Origin: Chitinophagaceae bacterium UBA1946
GTDB lineage: Bacteria > Bacteroidota > Bacteroidia > Chitinophagales > Chitinophagaceae
DNA length: 59,492 nucleotides
Direction: 5' to 3'
NCBI GenBank assembly: GCA_002336815.1
Contig: DDEU01000061.1
Coordinates: 33,502 to 92,993 of the forward strand
A program made the position numbers and the translations under genes. The notes under the pieces were generated by a model, which did not search any database, had not been told where the DNA came from, and saw nothing but the letters and a program-made list of their open reading frames with translations. Positions 34,662 to 43,894 of the stretch are shown in pieces (the stretch's first letter is position 1; each line of letters begins with the position of its first letter).

Positions 34662-35018
34662 AATAAAATGTATGATTGCTGATTTAGGATTTATTGTTTT
34701 TTGATTCCGGCTTCAGTATTTCAATGCAACATCGTTGTGTCATGCATCCCGAGAACGGCCTGCTTGCTGCCTCGGGACTCACTTGTACAGCATAGCTCCA
34801 ATGAACTTTTACCGAAGCGAAGGATAGAACACGGATTGAACTGATTGTAACGGATGAAAAAACTGATAAAAATCCGTTCTCATCTGTTCTATCCGCTTCA
34901 TCAGCGTTTCAATTTAAGCATTTGAATCCTCCGCATGGCCGCAAAAGTAAATCATTCCCTTAAAACTGTTACCATTGCATTAATTCTTCCTTCAACATAA
35001 ATTCCACAGTACAGCCGC
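34662..35018. other. Intergenic region between divergent genes
   Basis: This region separates the spt gene from pafA. It holds a nested inverted repeat (34822-34894) and, at its right edge, the pafA promoter box at 35019. The rest shows no RNA gene or conserved frame. Confidence 0.4.
34822..34894. repeat. Nested inverted repeat
   Basis: Outer arms GGATAGAACA (34822-34831) and TGTTCTATCC (34885-34894) are exact inverted repeats. Inner arms AACGGAT (34849-34855) and ATCCGTT (34872-34878) lie inside, slightly off centre. The interior is made of near-repeats of AACGGAT and ACTGAT, in the style of dispersed intergenic repeats. Confidence 0.55.
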
Positions 35019-35026
35019 TATATTTG
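35019..35026 (+). promoter_or_regulatory. -7 box (TATATTTG) of pafA
   Basis: An exact match to the Bacteroidota -7 consensus TAnnTTTG, 13 bases before the pafA ATG. Transcription would start only a few bases before the start codon. No clear -33 TTG is seen at the usual distance. Confidence 0.55.
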
Positions 35027-35039
35027 TAAAAACTTTTTT

Positions 35040-36671
35040 ATGTCAAAAAAGACATGGTGCTTTCCCATATTGCTGTTGCTACTATCCGCAACTTCCATTG
35101 CTCAAAAGGCCGGCAGCAGGCCATCGCCGGCCAAGCCAAAGTTGATCGTGGGGCTGGTGATCGACCAGATGCGCTGGGATTATCTCTACCGCTATACCGA
35201 CCGTTATGGCAGCAATGGTTTTAAGCGGTTGCTGAAAGAAGGCTTCAGTTGTGAAAATACCATGATCCCTTACACGCCCACCTACACAGCCGCAGGCCAT
35301 ACCTGTGTGTACACCGGGAGCGTTCCTGCCATACATGGTATTGTGGGCAACAGTTGGTACGACAGGCTCAGCAAAAAATATGTGTACTGTACCGATGATA
35401 GTACGGTGTCAACCGTGGGTAGCACAACGGCGGCTGGTAAAATGAGTCCCAATAATATGTGGACCACCACCATTACCGATGAATTGCGCCTGAGCAATAA
35501 TTTTAAAAGCAAAGTGATCGGCATCGCATTAAAAGACAGGGGCGCCATCTTACCTGCAGGTCATAGCGCCAATGCGGCTTACTGGTATGATGATAAAGTG
35601 GGCAAATGGATCAGCAGCACGCATTATATGACGGACCTGCCATTGTGGGTGAATGCCTTTAACGATAAAGCCTACCCCGAAAAATACATGAGCAGCGACT
35701 GGAATACCCTGTTGCCTGATTTTAAATATGATGCCAGTACTACAGATAACAAGCCTTATGAAAGTACCATCAAAGGGGAAGAGACCACCGTTTTTCCACA
35801 CCAGTTGAGCCAGGTAAAAAAGAAAGACAGGTTTGAAGCATTTAAAACAACGCCTTTCGCCAATACCTATACGCTTGATTTTGCAAAAGCGGCCATTGAG
35901 AATGAAGGGCTGGGAAAAAATAACGTCACTGATTTTTTAGCGGTGAGCATTTCTGCTACCGATTATGTTGGTCATGCTTTTGGTCCCAATTCAATAGAAG
36001 CAGAAGATACTTACCTGCGGCTTGATAAAGACCTGGCAGAATTCCTCACTTACCTCGATACCAAAATGGGCAAAGGTAACTACCTCATTTTTTTAACCGC
36101 CGATCATGGTGCGGCGCATGTGCCGGGTTTTTTAAATGAGCACCATATCAATGGCGGTGGCATTGATGACAAGGATATTGAAAAGCGGTTGAACAAGGCA
36201 ATCGTTGAAAAACTGGGCATTCAAAAAGCCATCGATCATGTGATCAACTACCAGGTGTACCTGCAGGACAGCCTGAAACAAAATGATGCATTGAAAGAAT
36301 TGATCATTGCTGAGTTGAAAAAGGAGCCTGTAATACAAACGGCTGTAGAACTTGACAAACTCAGTGAAGCAACGCTGCCGGAGGTACAAAAAACACGGCT
36401 CACCAATGGCTACACACCCTCCCGGAGTGGTGATATACAATTCATTTTTAAGCCCGGTTATTTTGATTGGGCCGGCAGGGGTACTACCCACGGTTTGTGG
36501 AATCCCTACGACTCACATATACCACTGTTATTTTTTGGATGGGGTATTAAAAGCGGCAAGCTCAACAGGGAAACCTATATGACGGATATTGCTGCTACCA
36601 TCGCTGCGATGCTGCAAATACAAATGCCGAGCGGTTGTGTGGGGCATGTGATCACAGAAGTGATGAAATGA
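35040..36671 (+). CDS. pafA: PafA-type alkaline phosphatase
   Basis: This 543-residue protein has a signal peptide (PILLLLLSATSIAQ). It carries the alkaline phosphatase superfamily metal and catalytic residues: Asp42 in VIDQMRWDY, nucleophile Thr83 in TYTAAGHT, Asn104 in GNSWYD, Lys165 and Arg167 in LKDRGAILPAG, Asp and His in SATDYVGHAFG, TADHGAAH, and a C-terminal His in THGLWNP. The Thr/Asn/Lys/Arg set is that of PafA, the calcium-insensitive phosphate-ester hydrolase of Bacteroidota. It releases phosphate from organic monoesters in the periplasm or outside. Length is normal. A perfect -7 box lies just upstream. Confidence 0.88.
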   Translation: MSKKTWCFPILLLLLSATSIAQKAGSRPSPAKPKLIVGLVIDQMRWDYLYRYTDRYGSNGFKRLLKEGFSCENTMIPYTPTYTAAGHTCVYTGSVPAIHGIVGNSWYDRLSKKYVYCTDDSTVSTVGSTTAAGKMSPNNMWTTTITDELRLSNNFKSKVIGIALKDRGAILPAGHSANAAYWYDDKVGKWISSTHYMTDLPLWVNAFNDKAYPEKYMSSDWNTLLPDFKYDASTTDNKPYESTIKGEETTVFPHQLSQVKKKDRFEAFKTTPFANTYTLDFAKAAIENEGLGKNNVTDFLAVSISATDYVGHAFGPNSIEAEDTYLRLDKDLAEFLTYLDTKMGKGNYLIFLTADHGAAHVPGFLNEHHINGGGIDDKDIEKRLNKAIVEKLGIQKAIDHVINYQVYLQDSLKQNDALKELIIAELKKEPVIQTAVELDKLSEATLPEVQKTRLTNGYTPSRSGDIQFIFKPGYFDWAGRGTTHGLWNPYDSHIPLLFFGWGIKSGKLNRETYMTDIAATIAAMLQIQMPSGCVGHVITEVMK

Positions 36672-36673
36672 CC

Positions 36674-37129
36674 TCACAGTTGCAGGATGACGGCTTTTAC
36701 CTGTTCAATATAGGCCCTGATCTCAACTGGAATTGCTGACACTTCCGCATCAATGGTCCATTTACGGTGTACTCCATTTATTGTTTGTTCAATGTAGATC
36801 AATCCCTGGTCATGGCAATCAGGACATCCATACGTTGTATCTGTGTGCGTGATAAGATAAGATGGAAAGCTGTCCTGCAGCGGTTTTGCAAGCAGGTACC
36901 GGTCATTGGCCATTGGTGTAGCCGAAAAGACCAAAGGATTGATATACGAATTGGTATTATCCGGGTACAGCTGCTGATCCTGTATTTTAAAAAGTGTAGC
37001 ACAATCATCCATGCAAAGCGAATGATATGATCCGAATACAAAAGAGTTTTCAATTATCAACGCCCTTTTTTCTTTTTTACAGGCTGCAACCAGGCAGCAG
37101 GCAAACAGGAGTACAGTAATTTTTTTCAT
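36674..37129 (-). CDS. Lipoprotein of unknown function
   Basis: This 151-residue protein starts MKKITVLLFACCLVAACKKE with a lipobox Cys. The mature region has two cysteine pairs (MDDCATLF and YGCPDCHDQG), the second being CPDC, and strands such as YIEQTINGVHRKWTIDAE. It converges with pafA and lies 60 bases downstream of the PLD gene. Function unknown; the CxxC may bind metal or form a disulfide. Confidence 0.65.
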   Translation of the reverse strand: MKKITVLLFACCLVAACKKEKRALIIENSFVFGSYHSLCMDDCATLFKIQDQQLYPDNTNSYINPLVFSATPMANDRYLLAKPLQDSFPSYLITHTDTTYGCPDCHDQGLIYIEQTINGVHRKWTIDAEVSAIPVEIRAYIEQVKAVILQL

Positions 37130-37189
37130 CCCTTTGTTTATTGATCTGACAATTATTTATTGTAAAGGGTTGCTTTTTAAAAACGTTTA

Positions 37190-38761
37190 TTAACGCCCCA
37201 TCAGCGCAAGATTTATCCCGCTGATCAAAGTAGCAAGTGAACCTTTTGCCAGCCGGAGGCTGCGGCAGGCAGTACTGCTATTTACCACCGGGAAAAATTT
37301 AACTCCATTGTTGATCACTACATCCGTATTGGCATCCGGCAATACGCCGCAATTCCAGTTGGCGGCGTTTTCCCAGGCCGTGCTGCTGCTACCATTCCAG
37401 TACGCAGTAAATTTCAGATCGGTAGTATTGCTGTATGTAGTACCGTTCACCAGGCAGCGGTATTGATAGCCGTACCAGCTTGTTGGGCTATTGGTCAACG
37501 TTAGGTTCATGGTATTGCTGCCTGTGTAAAAGCTGTTATCGGTGATATTGGAAAATCCTGATCCGGTATTTACCTGCCACTGGTAACTGCTGCCGTGCAG
37601 GTTAGAGGTAATGGCAATGGCACTGGAAGGGCAGGGGCTGGCAACACAGGGCGTACCGCCAAGATCGGTGAAATTTTTGCAAAGTGATTGATAGTACTGG
37701 TTGGCGATCATTGCATCATGTATCACCACTGCATTTTCGTCGTTCGAATACTGGGCTGCTGCGGTCCAGTTGAATGAGCCGGTAAACACCTGCGGGTCAG
37801 AGGAAGGATTCAGCGGATCTACCAGCATTGTTTTATTGTGATAAAAATCTGTTCCGGAAAATACGATCATATTGCTGCCCAGTACCGGCAACAGGTTGTT
37901 GTAAGCATTGTTGTTCAGGTTAAACTCATCCATGATGCCTTTAACGGTAATGCCGCTGTTGTATTTGTTTTTAATGTCGTTGGAGATAGAAAAATCAGTA
38001 AAGGCATAGATAGAAAAGAACAGGTCGAAATTAGCAGTGTTGATGCTCCGCTGCAATTTTGATCCCAGGCTGTCTTTCGGGCTAAAGTACACCTGCACCG
38101 GTGTGCCATTTACATTGAAATTTGTTTGCGCACTTGGTGTTTTGAAGGTGCTGAACTTAGCTGCATTGGTATCCGGCAAAGCAGCGGTGCCGCCCCACAT
38201 TTTATTGAACTCATTGTAAAATGCCAGCGCTACCTGCCTGTTCCTGATAAAAATGATGTTGTTGTAATCGCCGCTGGTTTGAAAATCGCTCCAGTTGTAA
38301 GAACCAGTCTGCGCTACGGCCTCGGTACTATCCGGCGAATTCACATCGATCACCATAAATTTATTGTGCATGATGTAATTGTCGTAATTGGCGCTGGGAG
38401 ACTTATGCACCTGGGCATTGAGCAGTGATAGCCCGGAGTTGGCGGTAGCAGAAGTTCCGTTGTATAACCAGCGAACAGTAACACCTCTTGCAATAGCATT
38501 GTTAACGGCAGTGGCAATTTTTGCAACATTGCTTCCGCTGCTGGCCGTATAATTGTACAGGGCAATGTCGATGCTGTATTTTGCCCGGTTGATGTAGGCG
38601 GCGATCGTGTCAGGAAATTTGCCATTCAGGTAAACCGCATTCATGCCGGTTGAAATGGTATTGTTTACCGGGTGATTGAAATAGCACCTGATGTTTGGAT
38701 TTTGTGCGGCTGCAGTATTCAATACACAGCCGGCAAGCAGTAGGAATAGTATTCGTTGCAA
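37190..38761 (-). CDS. Secreted phospholipase D-like protein with two HKD motifs
   Basis: This 523-residue protein has a signal peptide (ILFLLLAGCVLNTAAAQ). Two complete HxKx4D motifs are seen: His132-Lys134-Asp139 (HNKFMVIDV) followed by GSYNWSDF, and His308-Lys310-Asp315 (HNKTMLVDP) followed by GSFNWTA. The domain is of the Nuc/PLD type and would cut a phosphodiester bond of a lipid or nucleic acid. An Ig-like segment (YQWQVNTGSGFSNIT) follows, then a partial G8-like tail (ENAANWNCGVLPDANTDVVI). No T9SS sorting domain was recognised, so whether it stays in the periplasm is unknown. A perfect -7 box lies upstream. Confidence 0.85.
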   Translation of the reverse strand: MQRILFLLLAGCVLNTAAAQNPNIRCYFNHPVNNTISTGMNAVYLNGKFPDTIAAYINRAKYSIDIALYNYTASSGSNVAKIATAVNNAIARGVTVRWLYNGTSATANSGLSLLNAQVHKSPSANYDNYIMHNKFMVIDVNSPDSTEAVAQTGSYNWSDFQTSGDYNNIIFIRNRQVALAFYNEFNKMWGGTAALPDTNAAKFSTFKTPSAQTNFNVNGTPVQVYFSPKDSLGSKLQRSINTANFDLFFSIYAFTDFSISNDIKNKYNSGITVKGIMDEFNLNNNAYNNLLPVLGSNMIVFSGTDFYHNKTMLVDPLNPSSDPQVFTGSFNWTAAAQYSNDENAVVIHDAMIANQYYQSLCKNFTDLGGTPCVASPCPSSAIAITSNLHGSSYQWQVNTGSGFSNITDNSFYTGSNTMNLTLTNSPTSWYGYQYRCLVNGTTYSNTTDLKFTAYWNGSSSTAWENAANWNCGVLPDANTDVVINNGVKFFPVVNSSTACRSLRLAKGSLATLISGINLALMGR

Positions 38762-38801
38762 AGCTTTTCCGGATATTTTATAGAGTCAATAAATGAGCCG
38801 G

Positions 38802-38809
38802 CAAAAATA
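38802..38809 (-). promoter_or_regulatory. -7 box (TATTTTTG, reverse strand) of the PLD gene
   Basis: CAAAAATA on the plus strand reads TATTTTTG leftward, an exact TAnnTTTG match 40 bases before the ATG of the PLD gene. Confidence 0.45.
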
Positions 38810-38889
38810 AGTTTCTTTTTTCAGAAAAAACAGGCAGTGGCTAAGTGACATGCCAGAGCCCGGAAGAAACAGGGATTGTCAGCACTGCA

Positions 38890-39627
38890 TTAAAGTTGCC
38901 GTCGCTTTTCGGAGGCCATGTTTTTCCTCACTTCCCCGATAAAATATTCCCGGATGTTTGCAGAGAGCGTAGAGGCTGCAATGTCAAGTTTGTACATCCT
39001 TTCGGGATGCCACTGTACGCCAAGCAAAAAAGGCTTGCCGCTCCGGTCCGCCCATTCATAGCCCTCAGTTATGCCATCTTCAGATACTGCATTGGCTATC
39101 AATCCTGCCCCCAGTTCATTCACACACTGGTGATGGGCGCTGTTGGCCATATCCCGGCTGCTGTGGGTGATCTCCTGTAGCAAGGTATCTGGCAGGATGA
39201 TCACTTCATGCTTTTCATCGCTGGTATCACTGCGGTGCAGTTCGTTCGCTTCCAAACCGATGTCCTGCACCAGGTTGCCCCCAAGGATGGAATTTACCAG
39301 TTGCATACCACGGCAGATGGCCAGTACCGGCAATAGCAATTCCTGGCTTTTTTTAAAGACAGCGATCTCAAATTCATCCCTTTCTTCCTGGAAATGCAGG
39401 GGTGCATTGGCGTAATCAGTTGTTGTGCTGCCGTAATATTTAGGATGCGTATCCACACCACCAGAAAGCACAATGGCATCCATTTTGGCTACCATTTCCA
39501 GGTTGTTGTCGGCAGCACTCAGTCTCACTACTTCTACATGGTCCTGGCCGGTAAGCCAGTTCACATAATTCAGGTGCTTTTCTTCGGTGCCGGTATACGT
39601 GAGCCCGATCGTTATTGTATGCTCCAT
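38890..39627 (-). CDS. Gamma-glutamyl-gamma-aminobutyrate hydrolase family protein
   Basis: This 245-residue protein is a class I glutamine-amidotransferase-like hydrolase of the PuuD/peptidase C26 type. Cys105 in LAICRGMQ is the nucleophile, with His207 and Glu209 in VQWHPERM completing the triad. ILGGNLVQD matches the family. It would hydrolyse a gamma-glutamyl amide such as gamma-glutamyl-GABA, or a related compound, in the cytoplasm. No amidation partner domain is encoded nearby, which fits the stand-alone hydrolases. The exact substrate is not readable. Confidence 0.86.
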   Translation of the reverse strand: MEHTITIGLTYTGTEEKHLNYVNWLTGQDHVEVVRLSAADNNLEMVAKMDAIVLSGGVDTHPKYYGSTTTDYANAPLHFQEERDEFEIAVFKKSQELLLPVLAICRGMQLVNSILGGNLVQDIGLEANELHRSDTSDEKHEVIILPDTLLQEITHSSRDMANSAHHQCVNELGAGLIANAVSEDGITEGYEWADRSGKPFLLGVQWHPERMYKLDIAASTLSANIREYFIGEVRKNMASEKRRQL

Positions 39628-39815
39628 TGTTTTGATGAGATTGGGTACATTTTCTTATTACTGCAAAATAATGCTGCGACGGGCATATTAACAGCTGCTA
39701 CTGTTGAAGCCCGTCTTAATTCAGCCCATTCGTTTATATTTGCTGCCTGCAAAGATAACCAACCGTTAAAATAAAGCAGGGGCGAGGTTTACCGGGTTAA
39801 ATTTTTTTATTGTAA

Positions 39816-40841
39816 ATGAGAATACCATATTTCCTGTTGATGCTGTTGTTTACTGCAACGGCGGCTGCCCAGCAAAAGCCCATCTACACGCAATATGTGC
39901 TGAACAATTATATTCTCAATCCTGCCATTACCGGTATTGAAAATTATACAGATGTAAAGATCAGTCACCGCCAGCAATGGACTGGGATCGATGGTGCACC
40001 GGTCACTACTTATATTTCTGTACATGGTCCTATTGGCAAAAAAGATTACAAAACAACGGCCACTTCTTTTGATGTAACCGGCGAAAATCCCCGTGGCCGT
40101 TCTTACCTGGATCAATACACGGCATCTGAACCGCACCATGGCATTGGAGGAATGATCGTGGGTGATAAAACCGGGTATATCACCCGGTGGTCAGGCTATG
40201 TAACCTATGCCTATCACAAAGGGCTCAGCGCCCGTACTACTCTCTCTGCTGGTTTTTTGGCCGGTGTTTCCTCCGTAAGCATTGATGCGTCAAAAGTGCA
40301 AACGATCGATCCCAATACCATCGATCCGGCTATCGGGATATTGAATGGTACCATTTCAAAAGTAAAACCAGAGCTTGGTGCCGGTATATGGTTGTATGGC
40401 GGAGATTATTACGTGGGTGTTTCTGTATTGAACATCATTCCCGGCAAAGCGAATTTTGTAAAAGATGCCCGGTATGGCAATGATTTTCTGCCGCATTTCA
40501 TCACCACGGCCGGCTATAAATTCTTTTTAAGTGATGATGTTAGTTTGCTGCCTTCGGTAATGATACAATACGTTAAACCATTTCCCCTGCAGATCTATAC
40601 CAATGCCAAGTTGCAGTACCAGGACCGTTTCTGGATAGGCAGCGGTTATCGTTTTGGCGACCAGCTGGGTGGCTTTGCGGCCATGGCAGGTGTAAATATC
40701 TCCAATACTTTCAATATCGGTTACTCCTATGATGTGTCAACTTCTTCGTTAAGAAATTATTCCAGGAATACACACGAGTTCATCATTGGCTTTTTGCTGA
40801 ATAATAAGTACGGCGATTTTTGCCCAAGAAACGTATGGTGA
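39816..40841 (+). CDS. PorP/SprF family T9SS outer-membrane protein
   Basis: This 341-residue protein has a signal peptide (LLMLLFTATAAAQQ). It opens with PIYTQYVLNNYILNPAITGI and WTGIDGAPVTTYISVHGP, the diagnostic start of PorP/SprF proteins, and then a beta barrel ending RNVW. SprF-type proteins are needed for surface attachment or export of type B T9SS substrates and are usually encoded beside them. Here the only type B substrate in the window is at 12159-19646, some 20 kb away, so the partner is either that protein or outside the window. The gene is followed by a convergent mutarotase gene. Confidence 0.9.
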   Translation: MRIPYFLLMLLFTATAAAQQKPIYTQYVLNNYILNPAITGIENYTDVKISHRQQWTGIDGAPVTTYISVHGPIGKKDYKTTATSFDVTGENPRGRSYLDQYTASEPHHGIGGMIVGDKTGYITRWSGYVTYAYHKGLSARTTLSAGFLAGVSSVSIDASKVQTIDPNTIDPAIGILNGTISKVKPELGAGIWLYGGDYYVGVSVLNIIPGKANFVKDARYGNDFLPHFITTAGYKFFLSDDVSLLPSVMIQYVKPFPLQIYTNAKLQYQDRFWIGSGYRFGDQLGGFAAMAGVNISNTFNIGYSYDVSTSSLRNYSRNTHEFIIGFLLNNKYGDFCPRNVW

Positions 40842-40850
40842 TCAGGCTTA

Positions 40851-41753
40851 TCAGTCGATTAGCTGTATCAATGTAGACAACGTATGACTTTCTCCCGGCT
40901 GCAGGCTGACGATGTCAACGCCTTCGTAAGCATTTGCCGGCTCTGCACATACAAAGGTTTTAAAACCGTCCGGTGCCATATCGCTCATGGTTGCCGTAGT
41001 AGCTTCCCCGGGATTCCAAACTACGGTTACCTTACTGCCGCTTTTGCCTACGCTGATCTTCCTGTCAAAGCCTTTGTCGTGTATAATGCAGGTGCTGCTG
41101 GTATTCACATAACGCCGGTTGGTTTCTTCATTAAAATAAAGCAGGGCGCTATGCTGTGTTTTTAACTGGGTTCCAAAGGCATCATAATAAGTTGCATCCT
41201 GCAGGCCTTCCAGTGCGAGGGTATCAATATTGCTGATGTTAAAATAAGTATGAAGGGCATCAGAATAATCAAATGGCTGAGCGCTGGTATTGGTAACCGT
41301 TAGTTGAACCTGAAGTGTTTTACCAATGATGAACCGGGCGGCCGCCTTAAAAGAAAATGGCCACAATTGCAGGGAAGCTTCAGATTGCTCAAGCACCAGT
41401 GCAACGGAAATGGATTCGTCTTCAGTTTCCCCCACTTCTGCCACCTGCCATTCCTGGAGACGGGCAAATCCGTGCTGGGGCTTGCCTTTATCAGAAGGGT
41501 GAGGACCGAACCAGGGAAAACACAATGGAATACCACCCCGGATGGCTTTGCCTTTTTGAAACAGGCTGCGATCACTCATCCAGATAACATCCTGCTGGCC
41601 AGCCGGTACAAAACTGAGCAACTGTGCGCCGTACAGCGATATCCTTGCACTGCTGTGACTGCTGTTGATGGCTAACATTGTGAGATCTCCGGTGCCGGAA
41701 CTGAATTGTACTTTGCCGCTGATGGCAAATTGCCTGTTGAGTGCTTCGATCAT
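40851..41753 (-). CDS. D-hexose-6-phosphate mutarotase (aldose 1-epimerase family)
   Basis: This 300-residue protein belongs to the YeaD-like aldose epimerases. It shows IRGGIPLCFPWFGP, GFARLQEW, DALHTYFNI with the catalytic His, and CAEPANA with the catalytic Glu region. It would interconvert alpha and beta anomers of glucose-6-phosphate in the cytoplasm. The start was set at 41753 (MIEALNRQF). In-frame starts at 41771 and 41789 lie across a near-consensus promoter box (TATTATTG), so they are less likely. It is convergent with the PorP/SprF gene. Confidence 0.85.
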   Translation of the reverse strand: MIEALNRQFAISGKVQFSSGTGDLTMLAINSSHSSARISLYGAQLLSFVPAGQQDVIWMSDRSLFQKGKAIRGGIPLCFPWFGPHPSDKGKPQHGFARLQEWQVAEVGETEDESISVALVLEQSEASLQLWPFSFKAAARFIIGKTLQVQLTVTNTSAQPFDYSDALHTYFNISNIDTLALEGLQDATYYDAFGTQLKTQHSALLYFNEETNRRYVNTSSTCIIHDKGFDRKISVGKSGSKVTVVWNPGEATTATMSDMAPDGFKTFVCAEPANAYEGVDIVSLQPGESHTLSTLIQLID

Positions 41754-41912
41754 ACTGCAATAATAACTCATTTTTAAAACGAATACCAACGCAGGAATTG
41801 TTACAGGCGAAATGCTTTTTCCACAAATTATTCAAGGCATAAATCACTTAACAAGCGGCTAACAAAATATTGCAGAATTACATTTATCTTGTAGAAAATT
41901 AAACTTACAATT

Positions 41913-42191
41913 ATGAAAAAGTTATTGATTGCTTTATGCTTTATGCTGGGATTTGCCGGTATTGCCACTGCCCAGCAGGTGAAGAAAAAAGTAGAACCTA
42001 CTGTAACTAAACTTGAAAAAGCAAAACCTGCAACGGCTGCTCCAGTAAAAGATGGTACTGCTCCCAGGAAAGCGGATGGCACACTGGACAAACGTTTTAA
42101 AGTGAATAAGAATAAAGCTCTGGAAGGAAAATTAAAGAAGGACGGTACGCCGGATATGCGTTACTCCGAAAACAAAAAGAAGAAAGGTTGA
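41913..42191 (+). CDS. Small basic secreted protein
   Basis: This 92-residue protein has a signal peptide (MKKLLIALCFMLGFAGIATA) and a mature region of about 70 residues that is very rich in Lys, Pro and Thr. It contains two imperfect repeats, KADGTLDKRFKVNK and KKDGTPDMRYSENK, and ends in KKKKG. It has no globular-domain signature, and its charge suggests binding to nucleic acid, lipopolysaccharide or peptidoglycan. A near-consensus -7 box (TACATTTA, 41879-41886) precedes it and a clear terminator follows. Confidence 0.65.
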   Translation: MKKLLIALCFMLGFAGIATAQQVKKKVEPTVTKLEKAKPATAAPVKDGTAPRKADGTLDKRFKVNKNKALEGKLKKDGTPDMRYSENKKKKG

Positions 42192-42210
42192 TTACATGAT
42201 ATTTTTGTAG

Positions 42211-42240
42211 AAAGCACTCCGTTAACGGGGTGCTTTTTTT
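42211..42240 (+). terminator. Intrinsic terminator of the small basic protein gene
   Basis: The hairpin AAAGCACTCCG / CGGGGTGCTTT around TTAA is followed by a run of seven T. It ends where the convergent NAD(P)HX repair gene begins its stop codon, so the hairpin can serve both genes. Confidence 0.82.
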
Positions 42241-43720
42241 ATAACGCCCGGTAAGCTGCTCCCAGTTGTTCGGTGATATCGCCGGCCAGCATGGCTTCTT
42301 CAGAAAATTTGGCGGCTGCAAGATCGCCGGCCAGTCCATGTAAATAAACGCCGAGCAGGCAAGCCTCTTGTGCGTTGTATCCCTGCGCAAGGAGACCGGT
42401 CAGTATCCCTGTCAGCACATCGCCGCTGCCTGCGGTTGCCATGCCACTATTACCAGTGGTATTAAAAAATCCTTTTCCATCAGGACAGGCTACCAGGCTG
42501 TTCTTTCCTTTAAGGATGATATAACAGTTAAGCTGAACCGCTTTTCTAAGGGCTGTTTGCATCCGCTCAATATCATTGGCAGCTTTGCCAAATACTTTTT
42601 CAAACTCGCCTGTATGTGGTGTAAGGATCGCAGGATTTTTTTTGCGTTGCGACAACCTGAAGGAGAGTGGTTGCAATAAACTGAGGGCAGTGGCATCTAT
42701 CACCAAAGGATTATCCCAGGTATTGATCAGTTGAAGCAGCAACGTGGAGTTGGTTTCCGTTGGTTCAAGACCCGGGCCAATGCCGATGGCCGCTTTCTTT
42801 TGAGAAAGGATTTCAAAACGATCTTCCGCTGATGCAATGGCTTCCGGCAGGGCCGTTTGTATCACCGGCATCAGGGCCTCTGTGCTGTGCAGGGTAACAA
42901 GACCAGCACCGCTTCTTAAGCAGGCTTTGGCACAAAGTATGGCAGCACCCATCATGTTTTTGCTGCCTGCATACAGCAGGGCATGGCCGAAAGAATATTT
43001 ATGGGTGAATTGTTTTCTTGGTTTGTAAATGCTGTGTATCAATTCCCGGTCGATGGTAGCAAAGACCGTTTCCGTTTCATCGCAATAACCACTGTGCAGC
43101 CTGATATTCATCAGATGTATATTGCCCGTAAATGCGGCGTTTTCTGCCAGCATAAACGCCAGTTTGTAAGATTGGAAACTGAGCGTATCCGTAGCTTTCA
43201 CCACTGTGTTGCCGACTGATGTGCTGTCTGCAAAAAGACCACTGGGCAGATCAATGCTGATCACACTGGCAGCAACCTGGTTAATGTACTGCACCAGTTG
43301 TGTTGCGATGCCTTCCAGCGGCTTGTTCAAACCCGTGCCAAACAAGGCATCGATCAGCAGGTCGCTGTTTGATAAAAGAGGAAAATCATTTTCCGAAGTA
43401 ATTTCCTGTACAGGTACATTCAGTGCTTTTAATCTTTGAAGATTGCTTTCGCAATCCGCACTTCTTTGCCCAGCTTTCAGCATAAATGCCTTCACCTGTT
43501 GCTGATCGCTGATCAACATTCTTGCAATGGCCAGTCCATCGCCGCCATTATTGCCATTGCCGCAACAAACAATGAAATTTCTACCAGGCTCAATATTTTC
43601 CCTGATCCACCGGTGGCAGGCTTTGGCGGCCCTTTCCATCAGGTCGATGGAATCAATAGGTTCATGCCTGATCGTGTACTGATCCCATTCTCTCACTTGC
43701 GCTACAGAAAATATTTTCAT
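42239..43720 (-). CDS. nnr: Bifunctional NAD(P)H-hydrate epimerase/dehydratase
   Basis: This 493-residue protein fuses two repair enzymes. The N-terminal YjeF_N domain (residues 1-215) has GNGNNGGDGLAIARML and epimerises R-NAD(P)HX to the S form. The C-terminal carbohydrate-kinase-like domain (220-493) has GSGDVLTGILTGLLAQ and GPGLEPT and dehydrates S-NAD(P)HX using ADP. Together they restore damaged NADH and NADPH. Domain order and length match the common bacterial fusion. It is a cytoplasmic enzyme and monocistronic here. Confidence 0.93.
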   Translation of the reverse strand: MKIFSVAQVREWDQYTIRHEPIDSIDLMERAAKACHRWIRENIEPGRNFIVCCGNGNNGGDGLAIARMLISDQQQVKAFMLKAGQRSADCESNLQRLKALNVPVQEITSENDFPLLSNSDLLIDALFGTGLNKPLEGIATQLVQYINQVAASVISIDLPSGLFADSTSVGNTVVKATDTLSFQSYKLAFMLAENAAFTGNIHLMNIRLHSGYCDETETVFATIDRELIHSIYKPRKQFTHKYSFGHALLYAGSKNMMGAAILCAKACLRSGAGLVTLHSTEALMPVIQTALPEAIASAEDRFEILSQKKAAIGIGPGLEPTETNSTLLLQLINTWDNPLVIDATALSLLQPLSFRLSQRKKNPAILTPHTGEFEKVFGKAANDIERMQTALRKAVQLNCYIILKGKNSLVACPDGKGFFNTTGNSGMATAGSGDVLTGILTGLLAQGYNAQEACLLGVYLHGLAGDLAAAKFSEEAMLAGDITEQLGAAYRAL

Positions 43721-43894
43721 GCATTAAAATTACGGAATAATAGTTGCTGCTTTCAGCAATCCATATCCCGGTAATTTAGCATCCGCTTTAAAATAAAGAC
43801 CAGGAGATAATGATTGGAGTGGGATACTGACGTGCATTGAATGCCATGCAGCTTCAATGTTGTTTATTTACCAGTATCATGAATTTGAGTATAA

